NCBI GenBank assembly: GCA_016710015.1
Contig: JADJLR010000002.1
Span: forward strand, 248,001 to 312,000
Reading direction: 5' to 3'
DNA: 64,000 nucleotides
DNA from: Flavobacteriales bacterium
GTDB taxonomy: Bacteria; Bacteroidota; Bacteroidia; Flavobacteriales_F; PHOS-HE28
The notes below the pieces were generated by a model. That model saw only the letters and a program-made list of their open reading frames with translations. It made no database searches and was not told the origin of the DNA. This document shows, in pieces, positions 1 to 7,552 of this stretch. Position numbers and translations under genes: made by a program. Positions within the stretch are counted from its first letter, which is position 1. The number at the start of each line of letters is the position of its first letter.

Positions 1-2
1 GT

Positions 3-359
3 TCATTGATCCCGATGACGGTCGCTTTGGTCTCCCAGAACAACCCGTGGAATGCCTTGGTTGCACTAGGTGTGGTGTTGGTGGTCCAATTCCTTGATAA
101 CAATTTCATCACCCCGAAAGTGGTCGGATCCAGCGTGAGCATCAACCCCTTGGCCAGCTTGGTCGCTTTGATCAGTTTCGGAACACTCTGGGGTGTTGCA
201 GGGATGCTACTGGCGATCCCATTAACGGGTATGCTGAAGGTGGTATGCGACAGTATCCCTTCCCTCAAGCCGTGGGGTTACCTCTTGGGAGAGGATATTG
301 AAACACCCAAGGAAAAGCGTTTGGTGTTGCCCTTCGTGCGATCCAGAAAGAAGCGTTGA
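3..359 (+). CDS. AI-2E/PerM family permease, C-terminal part (5' end outside window)
   Basis: The gene enters from the left edge, in frame from base 3, so only about the last 118 residues are visible. The hydrophobic stretches around QFLDNNFITPKVVG and GMLLAIPLTGMLKVV, followed by a basic tail (FVRSRKKR), match the end of the AI-2E transporter family (PF01594), a polytopic inner-membrane family. Some members export autoinducer-2 or exchange ions, and most have no known substrate, so none is assigned here. The TGA stop is two bases from the stop of the convergent peptidase gene, leaving no room for a separate terminator. Confidence 0.85.
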   Translation, partial: SLIPMTVALVSQNNPWNALVALGVVLVVQFLDNNFITPKVVGSSVSINPLASLVALISFGTLWGVAGMLLAIPLTGMLKVVCDSIPSLKPWGYLLGEDIETPKEKRLVLPFVRSRKKR

Positions 360-361
360 CC

Positions 362-1303
362 CTATCGAAAGATAGCTGTCCGGAATTCGCCGTCCGGGCC
401 CACCTGCCCGCGGTACATGCCGCTACAGTTGAAATCCATGACGATGTTGCCGTGCCGATCGATCGCGATCAATCCACCGTCCCCGTCCAACGGCGGCAAT
501 TTCTCGTGGATCACGACACGCACGGCTTCGATCAAGGCGGCACCCTTGTACAGCATCATGGCGTGTACATCAAAGGCCGCGACCGCACGGATGAAGCTTT
601 CGCCGTGGCCCGTGCAACTTACCGCGCAGGTCATGTCATTGGCGTAGGTACCGGCACCGATGATCGGACTGTCCCCGATCCGCTGCCACTTCTTGTTCGT
701 CATACCACCGGTGCTGGTGGCTGCTGCTAGGTGCCCGGCACGGTCCAGCGCAACTGCTCCAACGGTCCCGAATTTCTTCTCCTTGGCTTCCATTGAGCTG
801 CCCGCGTGATCCAATCGGACCTCGTCCGTGCCTACCACCTCCTTCCACTGCTCATAGCGGAACGCATCGAAGAAATACTCATCATCCTCCAATTCGATCT
901 TTTGCTTGTGCGCGAACTCAAAGGCACCATTCCCGCTCAGGAAAACATGATCGCTCTGGTCCATTACTCGGCGTGCCAACCCGATCGGGTTCTTCACATT
1001 CTGCACGCCTGCTACGGCCCCGGCTCGCAGATCGCTGCCATTCATCAAACTGGCATCCATTTCGTGTTGTCCATCTGCATTGAACACGGAGCCTTTTCCC
1101 GCGTTGAAGAGCGGCGAATCCTCCAAGGCCCGAACCGCAGTTTCGACCGCATCCAAGGCAGGCCCTCCTTTGGTGAGTACCGCATGTCCACGTTGCAAAG
1201 CCAATTCCAACGCAGCCCTGTGATCCTTTTCCCTTAGCGGGGTCATGAGCTCTTTTGCAATGGTCCCGGCCCCTCCGTGTATCGCTAGTGCGGTGTTCCC
1301 CAT
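362..1303 (-). CDS. Isoaspartyl peptidase / type III L-asparaginase (Ntn hydrolase, family T2)
   Basis: This is a plant-type asparaginase of about 313 residues. It hydrolyses isoaspartyl dipeptides and asparagine after self-cleavage. LAIHGGAGTI lies at the N-terminus, and KKFGTVGAVALD places the autocatalytic threonine at about residue 180, as in the E. coli enzyme (Thr179). STGGMTNKKW and GTYAND follow as in the family. I chose the ATG at 1303 because the homologous region begins there and AAGGATC lies just upstream; an in-frame ATG at 1363 would add 20 residues unlike the family. No signal peptide is seen from the chosen start, so it is probably cytoplasmic. It is convergent with the permease. 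Confidence 0.92.
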   Translation of the reverse strand: MGNTALAIHGGAGTIAKELMTPLREKDHRAALELALQRGHAVLTKGGPALDAVETAVRALEDSPLFNAGKGSVFNADGQHEMDASLMNGSDLRAGAVAGVQNVKNPIGLARRVMDQSDHVFLSGNGAFEFAHKQKIELEDDEYFFDAFRYEQWKEVVGTDEVRLDHAGSSMEAKEKKFGTVGAVALDRAGHLAAATSTGGMTNKKWQRIGDSPIIGAGTYANDMTCAVSCTGHGESFIRAVAAFDVHAMMLYKGAALIEAVRVVIHEKLPPLDGDGGLIAIDRHGNIVMDFNCSGMYRGQVGPDGEFRTAIFR

Positions 1304-1436
1304 GATCCTTGCATTCAATGTGCGGTGAAAGTAGAACCCTAAGTCCTTAGGCCCGTGTCGCATGCCCCATACCTGTCAACAGGTGCCTGCTAACTGTAGG
1401 GAAGACACCTCCGAAATTCCTCAAGCATCCGAAATA

Positions 1437-1470
1437 GGAAAGGCCAAGGACTTCCGCCCTTGGCCTTTCC
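1437..1470 (-). terminator. Hairpin terminator behind the DUF4920 gene
   Basis: A 13-bp perfect stem (GGAAAGGCCAAGG at 1437-1449 pairing with 1458-1470) has an 8-nt loop and starts 15 bp beyond the stop of the leftward DUF4920 gene. There is no long T-run, which is common in this phylum. Confidence 0.7.
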
Positions 1471-1485
1471 GGTCTTCGATGCGCT

Positions 1486-1971
1486 TCAATATGTGATCAG
1501 CACGCCATCCGCCAAGAACATCAAATTCGTCTCCGGATCGGTGATCAACTCGATCTCTTCCTTGCTCTTACCAGCATCTTCGGCATAGTGTCGCAACGTG
1601 GGCACATCCACCACCTCGCGCGTCGCCGTGCCTTGCATTACCGCCTTCTTTCCTTCCAACCCTTTGGTCGGAACAAAGAAGCCATAGTCCATGAACCGCA
1701 CTTTCATGACCCCTCCATCGGGCAATTCCACATCCATCCAGCAGCCCTTCTTGGTACAGCTGGTGAGGATGGTGCATTCCACCTTGGTGGCGAATTCGTC
1801 CTTTTCGGTCATCACCTTTACCAATTCGTCGGTGGAAATAGCCCCTTCCGGTGTGATCGCCTCGCCGTAGCTCTTTACGACCGCTTCGCCTTTTTCTTGC
1901 GCGATCGCGGTATTCGGGGTGGAATTGCAGGCAATGGCAATGATCGTAGCAAGTAATGTGAGTTTGTTCAT
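1486..1971 (-). CDS. DUF4920 domain protein, exported
   Basis: 161 residues with an N-terminal hydrophobic segment. IAIACNST could be a lipobox, although AIAQ a few residues later could instead be a signal peptidase I site. The body has the DUF4920 pattern of Bacteroidota: an OB-like beta-rich domain with TSCTKKGCWMDVEL, whose cysteines may bind metal or form a disulfide, and FMDYGFFVPTKGLEGKKAV. The biochemical role of the family is unknown. It stands alone with its own terminator at 1437-1470. A GATCTTTGCA sequence upstream on the same strand (plus-strand 1999-2008) resembles the -7 box seen elsewhere in this window. Confidence 0.8.
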   Translation of the reverse strand: MNKLTLLATIIAIACNSTPNTAIAQEKGEAVVKSYGEAITPEGAISTDELVKVMTEKDEFATKVECTILTSCTKKGCWMDVELPDGGVMKVRFMDYGFFVPTKGLEGKKAVMQGTATREVVDVPTLRHYAEDAGKSKEEIELITDPETNLMFLADGVLITY

Positions 1972-2102
1972 AGCTCTAGTTTTCGTGGCTCCTGCAAAGA
2001 TCGCACCTTTCTGCCGATCTTCAGTCCAGGATCCACTTTATCCTGTTGGAAATCCGGAATGGGGCCTGGTTCCTGCTGGATCCGCGTGATCAACTTTGTA
2101 CA

Positions 2103-2519
2103 ATGGCCCAAGAACACCTCACCATCGGTCGTTCGGAACACATCGCCCTACCCGAACTGGGTATCGCAAGGGTAGCTGCCAAGATCGATACCGGAGCCTA
2201 CAGGAGCGCCTTGCACTTTCAGCGTTTGCAGGTGCGTACCGTGGATGGGGAGAAGCAACTAACGGTGACCTTTCAAATGGGAGGACAACGGAAGAAGAAG
2301 GTCTTCCGCAAGTTCAAACGGGTCGCGGTCAAGAGCAGCAATGGCGAGGTAAGCAAACGTTACCTGATCAGCACACGCGTACGGTTGGGCGCGCATTCCG
2401 TGCGTGTGCAATTCACGCTTTTCGACCGAAGCGATATGAAGTTCCAGGTCCTCTTGGGCAGAAAGTTCCTGCGCGGGCGCTTCGTGGTGGATGTAGGTGG
2501 CAAGGATCTGGTGGGTTGA
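2103..2519 (+). CDS. RimB/YjfZ-type retropepsin-like protease (ATP-dependent zinc protease family)
   Basis: 138 residues. AAKIDTGAYRSALH contains the D-T-G triad of a single-domain retropepsin, and the closing VLLGRKFLRGRFVVDV matches the family once called ATP-dependent zinc protease (PF05618). In Pseudomonas the homologue RimB acts with the ligase RimK in glutamate modification of ribosomal protein S6. Here rimK is the next gene, though convergent rather than co-transcribed. The start at ATG 2103 (MAQEHLTIGRSEH) is preferred; the TTG at 2046 would add 19 residues unlike the family. Soluble and cytoplasmic by sequence. Confidence 0.83.
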   Translation: MAQEHLTIGRSEHIALPELGIARVAAKIDTGAYRSALHFQRLQVRTVDGEKQLTVTFQMGGQRKKKVFRKFKRVAVKSSNGEVSKRYLISTRVRLGAHSVRVQFTLFDRSDMKFQVLLGRKFLRGRFVVDVGGKDLVG

Positions 2520-2587
2520 CACGGGTCGTTCGGCCTTTCGCTTCGTGATCCCGGAGTGGGAGCACCCCGCTGGAACACCGCACGGAC

Positions 2588-3460
2588 CTATACGTTCCGT
2601 TCTGCGAATCGCACGATCTCGCCCGCAATGTCATGCCCGGTGGCTCGTTCGATGCCCTCCAAGCCTGGCGAACTGTTGACCTCGATGACCAAAGGGCCAC
2701 GATCACTTTGCAGAATATCCACACCGGCCACGTGCAAACCCAAGGCCTTGGCTGCTTTGATCGCAGTGACTTCCTCATCGTGCGTGAGTTCCACCAATTC
2801 AGCGGTTCCTCCGCGATGCAGGTTGCTGCGGAACTCCCCTTCTTTCCCAATGCGCTTCATCGCACCAACGACCCTGCCGTCCACAACGAAGGCCCGGATG
2901 TCGACCCCTCTACTCTCCTTGATGAACTCCTGCACGATCACCCGTGCCTTCAAACTGTTGAAGGACTCGCACACCGCAATGGCGGCCTTTTTCGTATCGG
3001 CCAGCACCACACCGAGTCCCTGTGTGCCTTCCAAGAGCTTGATGATGCATGGTGCACCACCCACGGTATCCACGATGCTACCCACGTCCCTGCTGTAATT
3101 GGTGAAGACCGTCTTCGGTATGCCCACACCGCTTCGCGTTAGGATCTGCATGCTCCGCAACTTATCGCGGCTGCGTACCAAGGCCTGGCTCTCCGTGGTG
3201 GTGAACACCTTCATCATTTCGAATTGGCGCACCACTGCAGTCCCGTAGAAGGTCACGCTCGCTCCGATACGTGGGATGATCGCATCCACATCCGTGAGCG
3301 ATTCGCCGCCGTAGATCACTTGCGGATTCTTCTTCTCAATGAGGATGTCGCACTTCACGTGGTTGACAACGCGCGTGGTGTGTCCACGCTCTTCACAGGC
3401 TTCCACAAGTCGTCTGGTGGAATACAACTTGGTATCCCGGGATAGGATGACGATATTCAT
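2588..3460 (-). CDS. rimK: RimK-type alpha-L-glutamate ligase
   Basis: 290 residues, close to E. coli RimK (300). Family hallmarks are MNIVILSRDTKLYSTRRL at the N-terminus, the ATP-grasp segments CIIKLLEGTQGLGVVLAD and VQEFIKESRGVDIRAFVVDG, and the Mg-binding end VAGVDILQSDRGPLVIEVN. RimK adds glutamates to the C-terminus of ribosomal protein S6 and can also make polyglutamate. The gene converges on the RimB-like protease, 68 bp away. The intervening sequence holds only a weak inverted pair (ACGGA/TCCGT near 2582-2600). Confidence 0.93.
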   Translation of the reverse strand: MNIVILSRDTKLYSTRRLVEACEERGHTTRVVNHVKCDILIEKKNPQVIYGGESLTDVDAIIPRIGASVTFYGTAVVRQFEMMKVFTTTESQALVRSRDKLRSMQILTRSGVGIPKTVFTNYSRDVGSIVDTVGGAPCIIKLLEGTQGLGVVLADTKKAAIAVCESFNSLKARVIVQEFIKESRGVDIRAFVVDGRVVGAMKRIGKEGEFRSNLHRGGTAELVELTHDEEVTAIKAAKALGLHVAGVDILQSDRGPLVIEVNSSPGLEGIERATGHDIAGEIVRFAERNV

Positions 3461-3531
3461 TGAACGAGCCGCAGTGTGATTGATCGGAAAGTGAATGGAG
3501 TGAGCGGCCCCCGCAGGATCCGGGCGGAAAG

Positions 3532-5004
3532 CTACGGCGCAATGGCATTCTGGTGAATGGCACCAGCGTCATTCCTATCCCGATCCGCCCGTAGGACCCA
3601 CAAGGTGAGTCCGTGCAATTCGATCCCGGATGGTGCGTAGTGTGTTGGCACCGGCGGAGCACCTTCCTTCGCCGTGATGTACCAATGCAGGTCTTGGGTA
3701 TAGGCATCCAACGAAATGAAGTGGTAGCGCATCAGGTAGGTCTGGAGCGACCATTCATTCCACAGATCCGGATCCAATCCGACCAGCTCGTGCTCCGGTA
3801 CCACAGCCCCGATCCGATGCACATCCGCCAACAGCTCCGGATCACGACGGGCATCTCCGAAACGGATGATCGCCAGAACGAACGAACCCAGAATGGCCAA
3901 GATCCCGATGGTCCTCAATACGAGCATACCTCTACCCTTTGGCGGCCAGGATGCCATCCACGAGGCCAATGCAGGAGCGGAGAAAAGCGCGATGGAGAGT
4001 GAAATGATCGGCAAAGCCGCAGCCATGTAAAAGGATTTCTGCACCATGGTGAGCATCAGCGGAGCGACTCCGCTCAACCCCACAAGCGCCATAGCCAGTG
4101 CTTGCGCGGAAAGCGAGTTCACCTTCGTCCGTGTGCGTTTGGTCACAACGACCAACAAACCGGCGATCAACAGCGGTCCCGCCATGTTCGTCATCAGCAT
4201 TTCCAACGTGGCCAACCGATGGTCCACTGTGGGATCCTCGGCGATGCGATGCAACAGCCGTGACTCGACATACGTGTGTAGGCTCGCTTTGGCCGCTGGA
4301 TCCATCAACACCAAGCCGTAGAGGCCCACCACACCAAGTGTCATTGCCAAAGAAAGACCGATCGCTCGCCACATACTCCCTTCGCGCAGTGCAAGCCAAA
4401 GCAAGAAAGGTGCGGCCAAAGGAAAGAGTCCGGGTAAACCCTTCGCTAGGGAAGCCAAGAAAACGAAGATGGCAGCCACACCGACCCACCACCACGCCTT
4501 GCGCACGGCGAGTACGCTACATAGCACGGCCGCAGTGGTGAACACGACCATGGTGCTCTCGTGCATGTTGTTATGGAAGCACCAATGCACGGTGGGAACG
4601 ATGATCCAGAGGATGATCGGCCACCAGGCCATTTCACGGGCCACATGACCTGAAGGGACCAACTGGCGCCACAAAAGCACTAAGAGCCCTACGGTCAATA
4701 GGGCCATGAGCAATGCGTACGATCGTTCCACCCAGAATGCCGATCCGAAAAGCTCGAACCAGACCGACTGCATGCCAAAGACCAACGGGGGATGCTCGTG
4801 GAATGTGGTCAACCCTGCAAGCCCGACCTGACTGAAACGCGGTTCCCAGAATGTGCCATAGCCATGGGCTTCATTGTGCGCTACGGAAGCGTATAGTTGG
4901 CCATCCATGAACATACCATCCTGCGCCAACCATGGTAACAGGAACGCCAAGAACACACCGCATGTAAAGAGGATCGCTGCGCGTTGGACCGACCGAGGAA
5001 GCAT
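3532..5004 (-). CDS. Membrane glycosyltransferase of the GT-C/GT39 (ArnT/PMT-like) type
   Basis: About 490 residues with roughly ten hydrophobic segments and a C-terminal periplasmic-type domain. The first loop (FMDGQLYASVAHNEAHGYG, then FHEHPPLVFG) has the acidic and H-P-P pattern of dolichyl/undecaprenyl-phosphate-sugar transferases of the PF13231/PF02366 group. Such enzymes move a sugar from a lipid carrier onto lipid or protein; the substrate cannot be told. ATG 5004 (MLPRSVQRAAILF) is preferred because the hydrophobic part starts right after it. An ATG at 5049 would overlap the divergent gene's start codon. It is paired head-to-head with another GT-C enzyme. Confidence 0.78.
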   Translation of the reverse strand: MLPRSVQRAAILFTCGVFLAFLLPWLAQDGMFMDGQLYASVAHNEAHGYGTFWEPRFSQVGLAGLTTFHEHPPLVFGMQSVWFELFGSAFWVERSYALLMALLTVGLLVLLWRQLVPSGHVAREMAWWPIILWIIVPTVHWCFHNNMHESTMVVFTTAAVLCSVLAVRKAWWWVGVAAIFVFLASLAKGLPGLFPLAAPFLLWLALREGSMWRAIGLSLAMTLGVVGLYGLVLMDPAAKASLHTYVESRLLHRIAEDPTVDHRLATLEMLMTNMAGPLLIAGLLVVVTKRTRTKVNSLSAQALAMALVGLSGVAPLMLTMVQKSFYMAAALPIISLSIALFSAPALASWMASWPPKGRGMLVLRTIGILAILGSFVLAIIRFGDARRDPELLADVHRIGAVVPEHELVGLDPDLWNEWSLQTYLMRYHFISLDAYTQDLHWYITAKEGAPPVPTHYAPSGIELHGLTLWVLRADRDRNDAGAIHQNAIAP

Positions 5005-5047
5005 CCGGGTAAAAGTAACCGCTTCCCGATCGCCTAGCTTCGCCGCC

Positions 5048-6568
5048 ATGTGGCAGAATTGGCAGCGCTGGACCCGTGAACACCCACTGCTGGCACTCAC
5101 CTGTATCGCGCTGGTGCCCCGGTTACTTGCCGCGTTCTTCAGTGAAGGCTACTTCGCACATGACGATCATTTCCTGATCATCGAAGCGGCCGGTAGCTGG
5201 GTACAGGCACCTGCCTACAGTACCTGGTTGCCGTGGAATCAAGTGGGGGTTCCGCATCCGAGTGGCCACAGCATGGTGTATGTGGGCTTGCACTTCGTGT
5301 TGTTCTCCTTTCTCAAGTCCGTGGCGATCACGGATCCGAAGGCCATGATGCTCGTGGTGCGCATGATCCACGCGGGTTTCAGCGTGGTGGTGGTGCGCGT
5401 GGGTTACCGGATCGCACGTTCATTGGGTGACCCGGCCATTGCATGGCGCACGGGTTTGTTCCTGGCCCTATTCTATTTCATGCCCTTCTTGGCGGTTCGG
5501 AATCTGGTGGAGGTGGTCTGTATCCCCTTCCTGCTGCTCGGTTCGTGGTACTTGCTGAAGGAGGATGCCAGGACCACGCGATCCGTTCTTATCGCCGGGA
5601 TCTGGATCGGTCTCGCCATCAACATCCGCTTCCAAACGATCTTCTTTGCCGCAGGCCCTGGCCTTGCACTTCTTCTGATGCGTCGTTGGGTGCCCGCCCT
5701 TACGTACGGCTTGGGGCTCGCACTGCCGTTGGCGGTACTGCAAGGAGGCATCGACCTGATGTTGTGGGGTAGACCATTCGCTGAGTTGACGGAATACGTG
5801 CTGTACAACATGGCCAACACCACCACGTATTTCGATCAGCCGTGGTACAACTACCTGCTCCTGCTTCTGGGGATCTTCATTCCACCATTCAGCATCGCGA
5901 TCTTCTTCGGGTTCTTCCGCCGATCAACACCCTTGCTGTTGTGGCTGCCGGTGGTACTCTTCCTAGCGATACACTCCTATTTCCCGAACAAGCAGGAACG
6001 CTTCCTCTTCCCCATCGTGCCCTTGTTCTTCGTATTGGGCCATGTATCATGGGAAATGTGGCGGAATGCCAGCGCGTGGTGGGCTGAGCGACCCAGGCTG
6101 TGGCGCGGCATTTGGATCTTTACATGGACCATCAACATAGCCGCGCTGCTCCTGATCACTTTCAGTTCCAGCAAACGCAGCCGTGTGGAAGCGCTGTACG
6201 GTCTACGTGGCCGGTCGGATGTTCGCGGATTGGTGATCGAGGATTCGTATCAGGGGACCGCGCCGATGCCTCCGCTCTTCTATGCGGGTGTTTGGGACGT
6301 TCCGGTGGAATCCTATATCGATAGCACAGTGGTCTTCTCGGATCGTTTGGCCATCTACCCCGATGGATCACGCCCGAACATCGTGCTCTTCATCGGTGAA
6401 GAGGATCTTCCAGCACGCATGGTGCGCATGGAACAAGCCACAGGGCCGCTCACCATCCTGTACCGCGCCGAGCCCGGTGCTTTGGACAAGTTGGTGCATT
6501 GGCTGAATCCTGTGAACCGGAACGAGACCATCACCGTTGCCCAAGTGGAGAACGAACGTCCGAAGTAA
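5048..6568 (+). CDS. Membrane mannosyltransferase-like protein, GT22 (PIG-B/ALG9-like)
   Basis: 506 residues, polytopic. The first loop carries FAHDDHFLIIEAAGSW, an acidic motif in the position expected for GT-C enzymes. HSYFPNKQERFLFPIVPL closely follows the HSxxxHKExRFxxP signature of GT22 mannosyltransferases. The C-terminal 120 residues form a soluble tail with VVFSDRLAIYPDG. It probably transfers a sugar from a polyprenyl-phosphate donor at the outer face of the inner membrane. The start at 5048 gives MWQNWQRWTREHP just before the first membrane segment. TAGCTTCG at 5035-5042 is a near match to the -7 box and would give an almost leaderless message. Confidence 0.75.
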   Translation: MWQNWQRWTREHPLLALTCIALVPRLLAAFFSEGYFAHDDHFLIIEAAGSWVQAPAYSTWLPWNQVGVPHPSGHSMVYVGLHFVLFSFLKSVAITDPKAMMLVVRMIHAGFSVVVVRVGYRIARSLGDPAIAWRTGLFLALFYFMPFLAVRNLVEVVCIPFLLLGSWYLLKEDARTTRSVLIAGIWIGLAINIRFQTIFFAAGPGLALLLMRRWVPALTYGLGLALPLAVLQGGIDLMLWGRPFAELTEYVLYNMANTTTYFDQPWYNYLLLLLGIFIPPFSIAIFFGFFRRSTPLLLWLPVVLFLAIHSYFPNKQERFLFPIVPLFFVLGHVSWEMWRNASAWWAERPRLWRGIWIFTWTINIAALLLITFSSSKRSRVEALYGLRGRSDVRGLVIEDSYQGTAPMPPLFYAGVWDVPVESYIDSTVVFSDRLAIYPDGSRPNIVLFIGEEDLPARMVRMEQATGPLTILYRAEPGALDKLVHWLNPVNRNETITVAQVENERPK

Positions 6569-6590
6569 TTTCGCCCCTTCATCACGTACC

Positions 6591-7364
6591 ATGTCCTACA
6601 CCACGCTCGACCCTTCCGTACTGCTCACCAGCGAAGGCATCGTTGCACTGATCACCCTGACCGCATTGGAGATCGTGCTGGGGATCGATAACATCATCGT
6701 GATCAGCATCCTCAGTGGCGAGTTGAAAGGAAAGGAGCGCCAACGGAAGGCACAACGCTTGGGCTTGGGCTTGGCCATGATCACGCGTTTGATGCTCCTC
6801 TTCAGCATCAGTTTCATCATGAGTATGCAGGACCCGTTCATAACGATCGCGGACCATCCGATCAGTGGTCGGGACCTCGTGCTGATCATCGGTGGTCTGT
6901 TCTTGATCTGGAAGGCGACAATAGAGATCCATGCCAAGGTGGAACACAAGAAGGAAAAGCAGGGCAAGCACAGGAAAGCCTCAAGCCTTTGGAATGTGAT
7001 CCTCCAGATCATCCTGATCGACATCGTGTTCAGCTTGGACTCCGTGATCACGGCGGTAGGCATGAGCAATCAGTTGGTCATCATGTCCCTCGCCGTGATC
7101 ATCGCTGTGTTGATGATGCTCGTAGCAAGCGCGACCATCGCAGATTTCGTGAACAAACACGGAACCGTGAAGGTGCTCGCGTTGGCCTTCTTGGTGATGA
7201 TCGGCGTGGCGTTGATCATGGAAGGAATGGGCGAACACGTGAACAAGGCCTACATCTACATGGCCATGTTCTTCAGTGTGGTGGTGGAGTTCTTGAACCT
7301 GCGTATGCACGTGAACGAAAGCCGCCTCATGCAGGACCGGGACAAGGACATCCACCTGGACTAG
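6591..7364 (+). CDS. TerC family integral membrane protein
   Basis: 257 residues with seven or so membrane segments. The two TerC signatures are intact: ALEIVLGIDNIIVISIL near residue 25 and LIDIVFSLDSVITAVGM near residue 147, with paired aspartates proposed to bind metal. TerC/Alx proteins are linked to tellurite resistance, manganese export and metallation of exported enzymes. The start is ATG 6591, 22 bp after the glycosyltransferase stop. A TAATTTCG sequence overlapping that stop could be a weak -7 box, so it may be co-transcribed or have its own promoter. The stop codon lies inside the left arm of the 7361-7552 inverted repeat. Confidence 0.93.
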   Translation: MSYTTLDPSVLLTSEGIVALITLTALEIVLGIDNIIVISILSGELKGKERQRKAQRLGLGLAMITRLMLLFSISFIMSMQDPFITIADHPISGRDLVLIIGGLFLIWKATIEIHAKVEHKKEKQGKHRKASSLWNVILQIILIDIVFSLDSVITAVGMSNQLVIMSLAVIIAVLMMLVASATIADFVNKHGTVKVLALAFLVMIGVALIMEGMGEHVNKAYIYMAMFFSVVVEFLNLRMHVNESRLMQDRDKDIHLD

Positions 7365-7552
7365 TGTAGTAACCACTAAGTTCATAAACTATCTCCACCG
7401 CCTTTTCTTCTTCCTGCCACGTTGGAACACTTCGTCGTAGCGCCTGCTACGCCGTGCATATTCCGCACCCGTCGAGCCGGGGCGAAGACGCTTGCATGAA
7501 GAAGAAATGACGGCAGATCTTTGGTTCACCAACTTCGTGGCTACTACACTAG
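7361..7552. repeat. 192-bp interval bounded by a 21-bp inverted repeat that contains both neighbouring stop codons
   Basis: CTAGTGTAGTAACCACTAAGTT starts at 7361; the complement read from 7552 is CTAGTGTAGTAGCCACGAAGTT. The first 21 bases match at 19 positions. Both ends show CTAG, which could be a 4-bp target duplication of the YTAR type used by some IS5-group elements. The stop codons of terC and of the OmpA gene lie within the arms. The inner 150 bp has no convincing gene; a short leftward frame ends in an arginine-lysine-rich run (GRKKKRRWR). It may be a decayed insertion or a pair of stem arms between convergent genes. Confidence 0.5.

Noticed and set aside
7384..7540. Short leftward frame between terC and the OmpA gene ending in GRKKKRRWR
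   Set aside because: No ATG start and no family match; kept only as content of the inverted-repeat interval.
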